From contig CANSYV010000119.1 of assembly GCA_947651335.1 (NCBI GenBank), positions 1 through 5,558 on the forward strand: a DNA stretch of 5,558 nucleotides. The letters run 5' to 3'. This document shows, piece by piece, positions 1-5,558 of this stretch (the first letter of the stretch is position 1; each line of letters begins with the position of its first letter). The position numbers were made by a program, and so were the translations under genes. The notes beneath the pieces are model-generated. The model worked only from the letters and a program-made list of their open reading frames with translations, searched no databases and was not told where the DNA came from. The stretch comes from an uncultured Lachnospiraceae bacterium. Its GTDB lineage: Bacteria > Bacillota > Clostridia > Lachnospirales > Lachnospiraceae.

Positions 1-876
1 TTCATATGCATAATAGGCCCCATCCGCTGTCCAGTGATGGTCTGTGCGGAAATATAAATATTCCCCATTGTGGGACAGCAGGGTATCAAACACCTTTACC
101 CCCCGCACACGGCTGTCCAGATTATTCAAAATATAATCAAAAGCCTGGGACTGGTCGCTGCACCCAAGGGATTCCTGAATGTCTTTATCCAGATATATCC
201 CAATGGAGGTGGGCGCCAGAATATCATAGACAACCGCTTTCCCATCCAGCAGCTGGGCCGCATTGTTAATCATTTTAATATACTGATTGGCAGATTCCAG
301 GGCAAAATAATACAGCTCAAATGCCCGGTCCTGGGCTATGTAAATGGTTCCCACACTTTCCGGCACTTCATGGAGCATTCCGTCTTCCCCTTCGTCTCCC
401 TGTGCCACATCCGTATCTTCCAGATCTGTGCCCGAATCTTTGTCTTTTGCCGCCTTGTCAGACGCTTTGTTTTTCTTCTTGCTTTTCTTCTGGGGTTCTG
501 CCTCTGTGTACTCTGTGGGAATCTCGTCTCCTGTTCCCACATTACCGTGAATCTGCTGTCTTCCCAGACCGTAGAGCCTTTCCACCGCCGCGTTTGCTGT
601 CAGCAGCTTCTCGCGGAAAGGAAACGTATCTGCATACCAGGTAGACACATCCTCAAAAAAATCCCCTTTCAAAATCCCCTGGACAGACAGAGAAGGGAAC
701 TGTTCCAGGTCCCTCTTCTCCAGCTTGGACTGTTGGGGACGCAGAGGTATGAGCAGGCCCAGCAGACACAGCAGAATCAACACCCGCCTGAACACCTGAA
801 TCTCTATCCGCAGATACTTTCGATACCGCTGCCTCTGCCTCTCCAGCCGCATCTGACGCTTTTTACTGACTTCCAT
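1..876 (-). CDS. DHHW family protein, predicted SGNH-like O-acetyl transfer partner of the MBOAT protein (partial, C-terminus off the window)
   Basis: The minus-strand frame is open for 292 codons from the ATG at 876 to the left edge, with no stop, so the C-terminus is missing. An AGGAGG site at 884-889 lies 7 bases before the ATG. The N-terminus is strongly basic (residues 5-32) and is followed by one hydrophobic segment at about 31-47, which suggests a membrane anchor with an extracytoplasmic body. The motif RTDHHWTADG at 277-286 names the DHHW family. Its D279-x-H281 arrangement matches the Asp-x-His catalytic pair of the AlgJ/AlgX SGNH-like acetyltransferases. In those proteins the catalytic Ser comes later, so here it should lie beyond the edge. 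An FPFRE segment near residues 86-90 is also typical of such proteins. Residues 117-168 form a low-complexity charged insert. The gene starts 14 bases after the MBOAT stop, so the two are probably co-transcribed. The family call is firm; the acceptor glycan is unknown. Confidence 0.88.
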   Translation of the reverse strand, partial: MEVSKKRQMRLERQRQRYRKYLRIEIQVFRRVLILLCLLGLLIPLRPQQSKLEKRDLEQFPSLSVQGILKGDFFEDVSTWYADTFPFREKLLTANAAVERLYGLGRQQIHGNVGTGDEIPTEYTEAEPQKKSKKKNKASDKAAKDKDSGTDLEDTDVAQGDEGEDGMLHEVPESVGTIYIAQDRAFELYYFALESANQYIKMINNAAQLLDGKAVVYDILAPTSIGIYLDKDIQESLGCSDQSQAFDYILNNLDSRVRGVKVFDTLLSHNGEYLYFRTDHHWTADGAYYAYE

Positions 877-890
877 AACGAGCCCTCCTG

Positions 891-2324
891 TCAAAATTGA
901 AAATACAAGAACGGGTTATAACTATTGCCCACCAGCGCCATCACAGATAAAATGAGCAGAACCACCGGGACCAGCGCGCCTGCCAGATACAAAATCCGGC
1001 TCACCCGTCCTTCCCACACTTTGCCCACATATCGAAACTGATCCCGCACTGCAGCCACAAACGGTGTACAGCCCACAACACTGACCAGCAGCAAAAAACA
1101 ATGATTCTGAAAAAATATAGTGGTTTCCAGGTTTGTCAGGGCATTGCCATTGAGTCCAAACATGCCCTTAACCACAATTCCCACATTGGAAAAGTCCGTA
1201 AAACGGAACAATACCCATCCAAATGCCACCACCAGCAGGGTATAAATATTGCGCAGCACCGGCGGAAGGCGGAAATGGTAATGCTTCCAGATTCTCTCTA
1301 TCACTAAAAAACAGAAAAAATACAGGCCCCAGACAACATAATTCCAGGCGGCGCCATGCCAAAGCCCGGTCAAGGCCCATACAACAAACAAGTTTCTTAT
1401 GGTCTTTATCCTGCCGTTTCGGCTTCCCCCCAGGGGTATGTATACATAATCCCTGAAAAAACTACTCAGGGATATATGCCATCTTCTCCAGAACTCCTGT
1501 ACGGACCCGGCAATATAGGGATAATTAAAATTCTCCTGATAATGCAGTCCGATCATCAGCCCCATGCCAATGGCCATATCAGAATAAGCGGAAAAATCCA
1601 GATAAATCTGTAATGTATAACTCAAAATTCCAACCCAGATGGCAGACACCGGCATGCTGCCAAGAGCCGCCCCGTCCATTGGCAGAAACGTATCCGCCAC
1701 CAGCGCGCAGCCATTGGCCAGAATAGCCTTCTTCGCCAGCCCGGCCGCAAATCTCCAGGTTCCCTCTGCCACTTCGCTCATCCTGGCACGCCGGTGGGAA
1801 AGCTCCGCGGCGACGGTGTCATAACGGACAATCGGCCCGGCCACACACTGGTGGAACAATCCCGCGTAAAGCAGAAGCATCCAGAATTTTTTCTGTGCCT
1901 CCACCTCTCCTCTGTATACATCCACCACATATGATAACAATTGAAAAGTATAAAACGAAATGCCTATGGGCAGGACAATCTCGGGAATCTTCTCCGGCAC
2001 TCCCGCCACAAACTGGACGCTCTCCAGGATAAACCCTGTATATTTAAATATGCAGAGCAGCCCGATTAATATCACACATCCAGAGATAAAAAAAGCGGTA
2101 CACAAAGCTGTATCCCGACGCCGTTCAATCTCTCTAGCACAAAACCACGCAGCAAATGTCATCCCCACAAGCAGTACCAGATACTGCGCTCCGCCCCATG
2201 CGTAAAATATCATAGAAAATACCAGCAATACGATATTTTTTCCCCGTATTGTGGCCATATTACTATAGACAATCAGCCAGATAATAAAGAAAAAACACAC
2301 AAAATATAAACTTGCAAATACCAT
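891..2324 (-). CDS. MBOAT family membrane-bound O-acyltransferase (DltB/AlgI type)
   Basis: This 477-residue polytopic membrane protein has the normal length for DltB/AlgI-type MBOAT enzymes, which pass an acyl group, usually acetyl or D-alanyl, across the membrane to an extracytoplasmic acceptor. The signature FWRRWHISLS lies at about 278-287, followed by FRDYVYIPLGGSR. The presumed catalytic His is H323 in GLWHGAAWN. The C-terminus NPFLYFQF is typical of MBOATs paired with DHHW proteins. I chose the ATG at 2324 because AGGGGAG (2328-2334) lies just before it and because MVFASLYFVCFFF resembles the usual family N-terminus. An in-frame TTG at 2345 would add seven residues but has no good ribosome binding site. 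The gene has its own likely promoter upstream and is followed 14 bases later by the DHHW gene. The pairing suggests O-acetylation of a surface or spore-wall glycan; the acceptor cannot be read from the sequence. Confidence 0.93.
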   Translation of the reverse strand: MVFASLYFVCFFFIIWLIVYSNMATIRGKNIVLLVFSMIFYAWGGAQYLVLLVGMTFAAWFCAREIERRRDTALCTAFFISGCVILIGLLCIFKYTGFILESVQFVAGVPEKIPEIVLPIGISFYTFQLLSYVVDVYRGEVEAQKKFWMLLLYAGLFHQCVAGPIVRYDTVAAELSHRRARMSEVAEGTWRFAAGLAKKAILANGCALVADTFLPMDGAALGSMPVSAIWVGILSYTLQIYLDFSAYSDMAIGMGLMIGLHYQENFNYPYIAGSVQEFWRRWHISLSSFFRDYVYIPLGGSRNGRIKTIRNLFVVWALTGLWHGAAWNYVVWGLYFFCFLVIERIWKHYHFRLPPVLRNIYTLLVVAFGWVLFRFTDFSNVGIVVKGMFGLNGNALTNLETTIFFQNHCFLLLVSVVGCTPFVAAVRDQFRYVGKVWEGRVSRILYLAGALVPVVLLILSVMALVGNSYNPFLYFQF

Positions 2325-2327
2325 CGG

Positions 2328-2334
2328 CTCCCCT
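2328..2334 (-). promoter_or_regulatory. Ribosome binding site that sets the MBOAT start
   Basis: The minus strand reads AGGGGAG followed by CCG and the ATG at 2324. It is the only purine-rich Shine-Dalgarno-like stretch close to either possible start, so it favours the ATG over the in-frame TTG at 2345. The spacing is short if the whole string is counted, but about 5 bases if AGGGG is the paired core. Confidence 0.6.
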
Positions 2335-2383
2335 GACACTCCCAACTGACAGATAACAGCTGCACTTAATGGAAAATCCCCTT

Positions 2384-2408
2384 GCCCGTATCGCTCCCCA
2401 GCACGGAC
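2384..2408 (-). other. Leader hairpin in the 5' untranslated region of the MBOAT-DHHW transcript
   Basis: On the minus-strand RNA, GUCCGU (from 2408) can pair with ACGGGC (ending at 2384), including one G-U pair. Inside, GCU and AGC can pair around a GGGG loop, leaving a three-base bulge (GAU). There is no U-run after it, so it is not a standard rho-independent terminator. I do not recognise it as a member of a known riboswitch class. Its role, if any, is unknown. Confidence 0.35.
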
Positions 2409-2442
2409 AATTCTACCAAAAACAACGTCTGTCTTCTGTCAA

Positions 2443-2468
2443 AATTCGACTTCTTTCTCCTTCGAATT
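2443..2468. promoter_or_regulatory. Inverted repeat over the predicted transcription start (possible operator)
   Basis: AATTCGA at 2443-2449 and TCGAATT at 2462-2468 are perfect 7-base inverted copies with a 12-base gap. Extending to nine bases keeps eight matches. The half-site centres are 19 bases apart, close to two helical turns. The outer copy lies 2 bases downstream of the predicted -10 box, so a dimeric repressor bound here could block initiation. It could also be a weak RNA hairpin or chance in an AT-rich stretch. Confidence 0.4.
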
Positions 2469-2470
2469 CT

Positions 2471-2499
2471 ATCTTATAGTATGGGCTGTCATTTGTCAA
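2471..2499 (-). promoter_or_regulatory. Predicted vegetative (sigma-A type) promoter for the MBOAT-DHHW genes
   Basis: The minus strand carries a perfect -35 hexamer TTGACA (2494-2499), a 17-base spacer and TAAGAT (2471-2476), which matches four of six bases of the consensus -10. An overlapping TATAAG matches five of six but would give a 15-base spacer. Initiation would fall near 2464, leaving a leader of about 140 bases before the MBOAT ATG. The promoter sits between the spoVAE stop and the MBOAT gene, which suggests the pair can be transcribed independently of sporulation. Confidence 0.65.
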
Positions 2500-2530
2500 C
2501 CAACTTTCCGGGATTTTATGTCACCCTTTT

Positions 2531-2887
2531 TTACCCTTTCATTTTCGGCTTAAACATCAGGCTGGCAAGGTAGGAAAAGATCAATGCCGCTGAAATTCCC
2601 ACCGCGCTGGAAGTAAATCCGCCCATAAACAATCCGATAAATCCGCTCTCATCAATGGCCTTTCGAATTCCCTCCCAGAGCAGGTGTCCAAAGCCCAGCA
2701 GAGGTACACTGGCCCCCGCGCCGGCAAACTCTACCAGGGGACGGTACAGCCCTGCGGCACTGAGTATCGCCCCGGAACATACCAGCAGAACCATCACCCT
2801 CCCCGGCATCAGTTTCGTCCGGTCCAATAAAATCTGCACCAGGGCGCAGATCAAGCCGCCTACCCAAAAAGCATGGAAATAACTCAT
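2531..2887 (-). CDS. spoVAE: Stage V sporulation protein AE (SpoVAEb type)
   Basis: This 118-residue hydrophobic protein has the length of the SpoVAE/SpoVAEb family, inner-membrane components of the SpoVA apparatus that moves DPA into the spore and out at germination. Hydrophobic segments lie at about 7-21, 31-47, 56-70 and 84-111. The protein resembles SpoVAC from the same operon: VGGLICALVQ (9-18) and EFAGAGASVPLLGFG (53-67) match equivalent SpoVAC segments. The ATG shares the ATGA overlap with the spoVAD stop (2884-2887), and AGGAGG at 2894-2899, inside spoVAD, is 6 bases before it, so translation is probably coupled. It appears to be the last gene of the operon: no SpoVAEa or SpoVAF gene follows, and no strong terminator is seen behind the TAA. 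Confidence 0.95.
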   Translation of the reverse strand: MSYFHAFWVGGLICALVQILLDRTKLMPGRVMVLLVCSGAILSAAGLYRPLVEFAGAGASVPLLGFGHLLWEGIRKAIDESGFIGLFMGGFTSSAVGISAALIFSYLASLMFKPKMKG

Positions 2888-3921
2888 GACTGTCCTCCTT
2901 CTTCTTTTTGTTCTACAATCACGCCATGGGCAATGCCCGGCACACTTTTTCCCTCGTTAAAAGTCACTTTGGACAGGAGAGCCCCTGTGGGGACAAACAG
3001 CACACGCTTCCACTCACCGGAGCGGATTTTCGGCAGGACATAGGATACAAACACTGACGCCGCGCAGCCGCACCCGCTGCCCCCGGCGTGGGTGTCCTGC
3101 TTTTCCCCATCGTAAATCTCCAGCCCGCAGTCTGTATGGCATTTCCTGATATCGTAACCTTTTTCCAAAAGAAGATCCCACAAAATATTCTGGCCGATTT
3201 TTCCCAGGTCTCCGGTGACAATCTGGTCATAATCCTCCGGCAGCCGGTTAAAATCCATAAAATTCTGGTAAATAGTATCACAGGCGGCAGGCGCCATACA
3301 CGCCCCCATATTCATAGAATCCTTCAATCCGTAATCCACGATTTTCCCGGTGGTAAGCCCGGCAATCTGTGCCTGTCCGCCGCTGCGTCCCAGCACGCAT
3401 GCCCCGCTTCCCGTCACCGTCCAGGTGGCCGACAAGGGTCTCTGGTTTCCATAGGATAAGGGAAAACGGAATTCCTTCTCCGCACTGCCGAAATGACTGG
3501 ATGTGATGGACAGCACGTACTGGGCATAGCCCCCCGCCACCGCCATGGCCCCCAGTGACAATGCCTCTCCCATGGTGGAGCAGGCCCCGTACAGACCATA
3601 CACCGGAATCTGATAATCCGCGATCCCGAAAGAGGACGCCACCGACTGGGCCAGCAGATCTCCCGCATAGATCATCCGAATCTGCCATTTCTGCAGTCCT
3701 GCCTTGGCGATAGCAAGTCCCGCTGTCTCTTTCTGAAGAGTGCTCTCCGCTTCTTCCCAGGAATTCGTCCCGAACATGGGGTCCTCCCCCACCATATCAA
3801 AGGCTTCCCCCAGAGGGCCTTCCCCCTCTTTCTTTCCCACAATAGATGCCCCGCTTATAATAGAAACAGGATTTTGAAACTGTATACTCTGCCGTCCCAC
3901 GGCCTGTTCTGCCACGCACAT
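2884..3921 (-). CDS. spoVAD: Stage V sporulation protein AD (DPA-binding, thiolase fold)
   Basis: The 345-residue product is close to the usual SpoVAD length of about 340. SpoVAD is a soluble thiolase/KAS-fold protein at the outer face of the spore inner membrane that binds dipicolinic acid and is needed for its uptake. Diagnostic segments are SGASIVGKKEGEGPLGEAFD (23-42), AGDLLAQ (86-92), YGACSTMGEAL (111-121, with C114 at the position of the thiolase nucleophile), the GSGACVLG stretch (171-178), TGDLGKIG (236-243) and HAGGSGCGCAAS (278-289). There is no signal peptide or membrane segment, as expected. The ATG at 3921 follows AAAGGGGG (3929-3936) at a suitable distance. The N-terminus is several residues longer than in the Bacillus subtilis protein as I recall it. 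The gene starts 32 bases after spoVAC and overlaps spoVAE by 4 bases. No key segment appears to be missing. Confidence 0.97.
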   Translation of the reverse strand: MCVAEQAVGRQSIQFQNPVSIISGASIVGKKEGEGPLGEAFDMVGEDPMFGTNSWEEAESTLQKETAGLAIAKAGLQKWQIRMIYAGDLLAQSVASSFGIADYQIPVYGLYGACSTMGEALSLGAMAVAGGYAQYVLSITSSHFGSAEKEFRFPLSYGNQRPLSATWTVTGSGACVLGRSGGQAQIAGLTTGKIVDYGLKDSMNMGACMAPAACDTIYQNFMDFNRLPEDYDQIVTGDLGKIGQNILWDLLLEKGYDIRKCHTDCGLEIYDGEKQDTHAGGSGCGCAASVFVSYVLPKIRSGEWKRVLFVPTGALLSKVTFNEGKSVPGIAHGVIVEQKEEGGQS

Positions 3922-3953
3922 AGTTCTTCCCCCTTTCGTTCTTCAAGAGAGCG

Positions 3954-4421
3954 CTAGACAACACCCACTATTTTCAAAAGCCAGTATCCCACTCCTAAAA
4001 TCCAGCTGGAAAATATGCCGAACAATATCACCGGGCCTGCAATGGTGAAAATCTTACACCCAATCCCCATGACCTGTCCTTCCTTCTGAAATTCAATGGC
4101 CGAAGCCGCCACCGAATTGGCAAACCCGGTAATGGGCACCAGAGTTCCCGCTCCGCCGAACTTGGCCAGCTTGGGGTAAATATTCAGCCCCGTGAGAAGC
4201 ACACTGAGCAGAATCAATGTGCCGGAAGTCCAGGCTCCCGCCATCTGCCGGTCCATGCCCATATTCTGGCACACATTCATAATCCACTGCCCCAGCACAC
4301 AAATCAGCCCTCCCACAAGAAAAGCCCTGGCCATATTCAGCGGCAGACTATGAACAGGCGTCACCTTTTTCACATATTTCTCATATTCCTTTTGCTTCTT
4401 CTGCGTCTGTATATCCGCCAT
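3954..4421 (-). CDS. spoVAC: Stage V sporulation protein AC (mechanosensitive channel-like)
   Basis: This is a 155-residue membrane protein of normal SpoVAC length. In Bacillus subtilis, SpoVAC behaves as a mechanosensitive channel in the spore inner membrane and is thought to take part in DPA release during germination. The N-terminus is hydrophilic and Lys-rich (residues 1-24), followed by hydrophobic segments at about 28-50, 61-82 and 92-108 and a long one at 118-150. Conserved stretches are VGGLICVLGQ (36-45) and KFGGAGTLVPITGF (87-100). An ATG at 4427 is in frame but touches the AGGAG site, so the ATG at 4421, seven bases from it, is the better start. The gene begins 15 bases after the spoVAB stop, in the middle of the operon. 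Confidence 0.96.
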   Translation of the reverse strand: MADIQTQKKQKEYEKYVKKVTPVHSLPLNMARAFLVGGLICVLGQWIMNVCQNMGMDRQMAGAWTSGTLILLSVLLTGLNIYPKLAKFGGAGTLVPITGFANSVAASAIEFQKEGQVMGIGCKIFTIAGPVILFGIFSSWILGVGYWLLKIVGVV

Positions 4422-4428
4422 CACCATT

Positions 4429-4433
4429 CTCCT
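4429..4433 (-). promoter_or_regulatory. Ribosome binding site that decides the spoVAC start
   Basis: AGGAG on the minus strand is separated from the ATG at 4421 by seven bases (AATGGTG). The upstream in-frame ATG at 4427 is only one base from the site, too close for normal initiation, so the shorter MADIQTQ start is preferred. Confidence 0.65.
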
Positions 4434-4436
4434 CTC

Positions 4437-4856
4437 TCATAATCCCCATCCTCTATAAAAGAACCACAGGGACCCCGCTGTCTTCCCCAGCGCAATCATA
4501 GCCACAGCCAGGGGAATCCCATGTTTCAGCCGTATCCTTCTGACCACCACCGGGAAAATCTTCGCCATTTCCGCCAGAGCCAGAATCCAGCCGCCCAGAA
4601 AAATCCCGGAAAACAGCCCGTATGCCCCCAGCCCCCAGATCCCCAATGGCAGGTGCAGCCGGAACACATAAAACAGATTGCCGGCCACAGCCCCCAGCAT
4701 TGTAAAATCTTCATATAATGAAATCTTATCTGCCGTATGGGTGATTCCGGCATACCGTGGAATCACACCCAGACCGATTAAAAACGCCACCGCCGCGCCA
4801 GCCACCACACCCCCGGCACACAGCCCCATAAATCCCAGTACTATCTGTTCCCACAT
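4437..4856 (-). CDS. spoVAB: Stage V sporulation protein AB
   Basis: The product is 139 residues, about the length of Bacillus SpoVAB, and highly hydrophobic. Membrane segments can be placed at about 5-32, 52-66, 70-97 and 110-134, with a basic loop VVRRIRLKHG at 104-113. It is called SpoVAB from its size, topology and position between spoVAA and spoVAC, together with the small-residue-rich N-terminal helix (GLCAGGVVAGAAVAF at 11-25). SpoVAB belongs to the DPA-transport apparatus, but its individual biochemical role is not established. The start codon lies inside spoVAA, a 16-base overlap, with GGGAGG about 10 bases upstream, so translation is probably coupled to spoVAA. The stop is 15 bases before spoVAC. 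I see no defect in the frame. Confidence 0.9.
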   Translation of the reverse strand: MWEQIVLGFMGLCAGGVVAGAAVAFLIGLGVIPRYAGITHTADKISLYEDFTMLGAVAGNLFYVFRLHLPLGIWGLGAYGLFSGIFLGGWILALAEMAKIFPVVVRRIRLKHGIPLAVAMIALGKTAGSLWFFYRGWGL

Positions 4857-5470
4857 GGCTGTTCTTCCTCCCGGTTGATGTCTTCAATAATCGTAGTATT
4901 CACATCGTCCTCATACTGGCGCATCTGCACCTGCATAGGCGTGGGGTCCTGGGTCAGTTTCTTCCTGCCAAAATGGTTGAAAAAGAACAAAACCCCCAGA
5001 CCAATCCCCAGAGAATAGGAAATCTCCAGCACAGTGAATCCCTCCGAAGAGCTGCCGGTCATCTGCTCATAAACCTGGGAAAACAGCTTCGTCACATCCA
5101 CGTCTCTGTTGAACGTCATAATAGAAAAAGCAGTCCCGAAAAAAGAAACCAGGCACACAAATCCCGTTTTGACCCATTCCAAAAGACGATGCTGATGGCG
5201 CTGTGTCTCATAAGTAATAATAAAAGACGGCTCTCCCATATGAGTCACTTCCAGATCCGGATACTGTTTCTGAATCTCCTGGATGATTTCAATCACAGAC
5301 ATCACATACCGCCCCGGCTTGGTCTGCTCCAGATTCATGACCTGCATCACCCTGCATTTATTTAAAATCTTGCTGTTGCTGCCGGATAACTTGGCCACAT
5401 CCTGCAGAGATACATGGGGGTGGTCTACCTGCACATTCATATCCGTCTGTATATACAAGGTATCACTCAT
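4841..5470 (-). CDS. spoVAA: Stage V sporulation protein AA
   Basis: The 209-residue product matches SpoVAA in length and layout. A soluble N-terminal domain (about 1-95) begins with MSDTLYIQTDMNVQV and contains the segment VSLQDVAKLSG (20-30). It is followed by two membrane segments at about 100-119 and 147-165 and a polar tail containing FNHFGRKKLTQDPTPMQVQM (164-183). The tail after 184 is rich in acidic residues. SpoVAA is part of the spore inner-membrane SpoVA complex; its exact job is unknown. The ATG at 5470 follows AGAGGGGA (5478-5485) by seven bases. It is the first spoVA gene here and overlaps spoVAB by 16 bases. In Bacillus the sigF operon lies just upstream; whether that holds here is outside the window. 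Confidence 0.93.
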   Translation of the reverse strand: MSDTLYIQTDMNVQVDHPHVSLQDVAKLSGSNSKILNKCRVMQVMNLEQTKPGRYVMSVIEIIQEIQKQYPDLEVTHMGEPSFIITYETQRHQHRLLEWVKTGFVCLVSFFGTAFSIMTFNRDVDVTKLFSQVYEQMTGSSSEGFTVLEISYSLGIGLGVLFFFNHFGRKKLTQDPTPMQVQMRQYEDDVNTTIIEDINREEEQPCGNR

Positions 5471-5513
5471 AGAAAAATCCCCTCTTTCCGCATATTTCTG
5501 CCAGCTATATCTT

Positions 5514-5550
5514 ATTACACATAATAAACAGTTGTTAATATTTATGTAAT
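5514..5550. repeat. AT-rich imperfect dyad upstream of spoVAA
   Basis: A 37-base AT-rich stretch has rough two-fold symmetry: ATTACA at the left end mirrors TGTAAT at the right end, and AACA/TGTT flank a GT centre. With one single-base gap, most positions in each arm pair. It lies 44 to 80 bases upstream of the spoVAA ATG, where an operator or promoter would be expected. I find no convincing SigG or SigF promoter (consensus -10 about CATNNTA) with both boxes inside the visible 88 bases. A partial -10 match, AATATTA on the minus strand at 5536-5542, would put its -35 box beyond the edge. Confidence 0.3.
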
Positions 5551-5558
5551 TTATTCTT

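Noticed and set aside
70..900. Long plus-strand open frame of 276 codons opposite the DHHW gene
   Set aside because: It lies antisense to the DHHW reading frame, which has a recognised motif, an AGGAGG site and a membrane anchor. The plus-strand translation shows no recognisable family and is rich in Cys, His, Arg and Gln, as expected for an antisense shadow.
2325..2345. TTG start for the MBOAT gene, adding seven residues
   Set aside because: There is no Shine-Dalgarno site before the TTG, whereas AGGGGAG precedes the ATG at 2324 and the N-terminus from there matches the family pattern.
2413..2442. Possible 9-codon leader peptide starting at TTG (ending at TAG) after an AAGGAG stretch
   Set aside because: The start is TTG, the peptide shows no run of regulatory codons, and no attenuator-like terminator follows. 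Chance is more likely.
2409..2442. Second TTGACA in the leader as an additional promoter
   Set aside because: At 17 bases the -10 position reads TTGGTA, a poor match, and the better TAGAAT would need a spacer of about 21 bases.
2505..2530. GGG...CCC stem after spoVAE as a rho-independent terminator
   Set aside because: Only three base pairs form, and no U-run follows the stem.
3278..3688. Alternative minus-strand frame of 136 codons within spoVAD
   Set aside because: It overlaps the well-conserved SpoVAD core in another frame, and its Gly/Arg-rich translation shows no family.
4973..5365. Plus-strand frame of 130 codons opposite spoVAA
   Set aside because: It is antisense to a conserved sporulation gene, is rich in His, Arg and Gln, and has no recognisable domain or ribosome binding site that I could support.

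Overview
The window looks like a piece of chromosome from an endospore-forming anaerobic Firmicute, most likely class Clostridia and plausibly Lachnospiraceae. The basis is a complete spoVA sporulation operon, Shine-Dalgarno sites of the AGGAGG type, a moderate base composition, and an MBOAT/DHHW acyltransferase pair of the kind common in Clostridia. No species can be named from the sequence alone. Every gene I can support lies on the minus strand, so transcription runs from the right edge to the left edge.

Right part (5470 down to 2531): five tightly packed genes in the order spoVAA, spoVAB, spoVAC, spoVAD, spoVAE. Neighbours overlap by 16 and 4 bases at two junctions and are 15 to 32 bases apart at the others, so this reads as one operon. 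In studied spore formers the SpoVA proteins sit in the inner forespore/spore membrane, load calcium-dipicolinic acid (DPA) into the developing spore and release it during germination. SpoVAD is the soluble DPA-binding thiolase-fold protein. SpoVAC is a mechanosensitive channel-like membrane protein, and SpoVAE is a smaller protein that resembles it. SpoVAA and SpoVAB are membrane proteins of less certain mechanism. No SpoVAEa or SpoVAF homologue follows spoVAE here. About 90 bases upstream of spoVAA are visible; they are AT-rich and contain an imperfect dyad but no convincing forespore sigma-factor promoter.

Middle (2530 to 2325): a gap of about 206 bases separates spoVAE from the next gene. 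I see no clear rho-independent terminator behind spoVAE. The gap holds a good vegetative-type promoter (TTGACA, 17-base spacer, TAAGAT), a short palindrome across the expected transcription start, and a small leader hairpin.

Left part (2324 to 1): a full-length membrane-bound O-acyltransferase (MBOAT, DltB/AlgI type), then after 14 bases the first 292 residues of a DHHW-family protein that runs off the left edge. By analogy with AlgI/AlgJ/AlgX, the MBOAT would move an acetyl group across the membrane and the anchored DHHW protein would place it on an extracytoplasmic glycan. The acceptor is unknown. The DHHW protein carries an unusual charge-segregated low-complexity insert. I found no mobile element, CRISPR array, tRNA or rRNA, and no evidence of a wholly new system. 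The most open points are the acyltransferase pair beside spoVA, its leader region and the DHHW insert.
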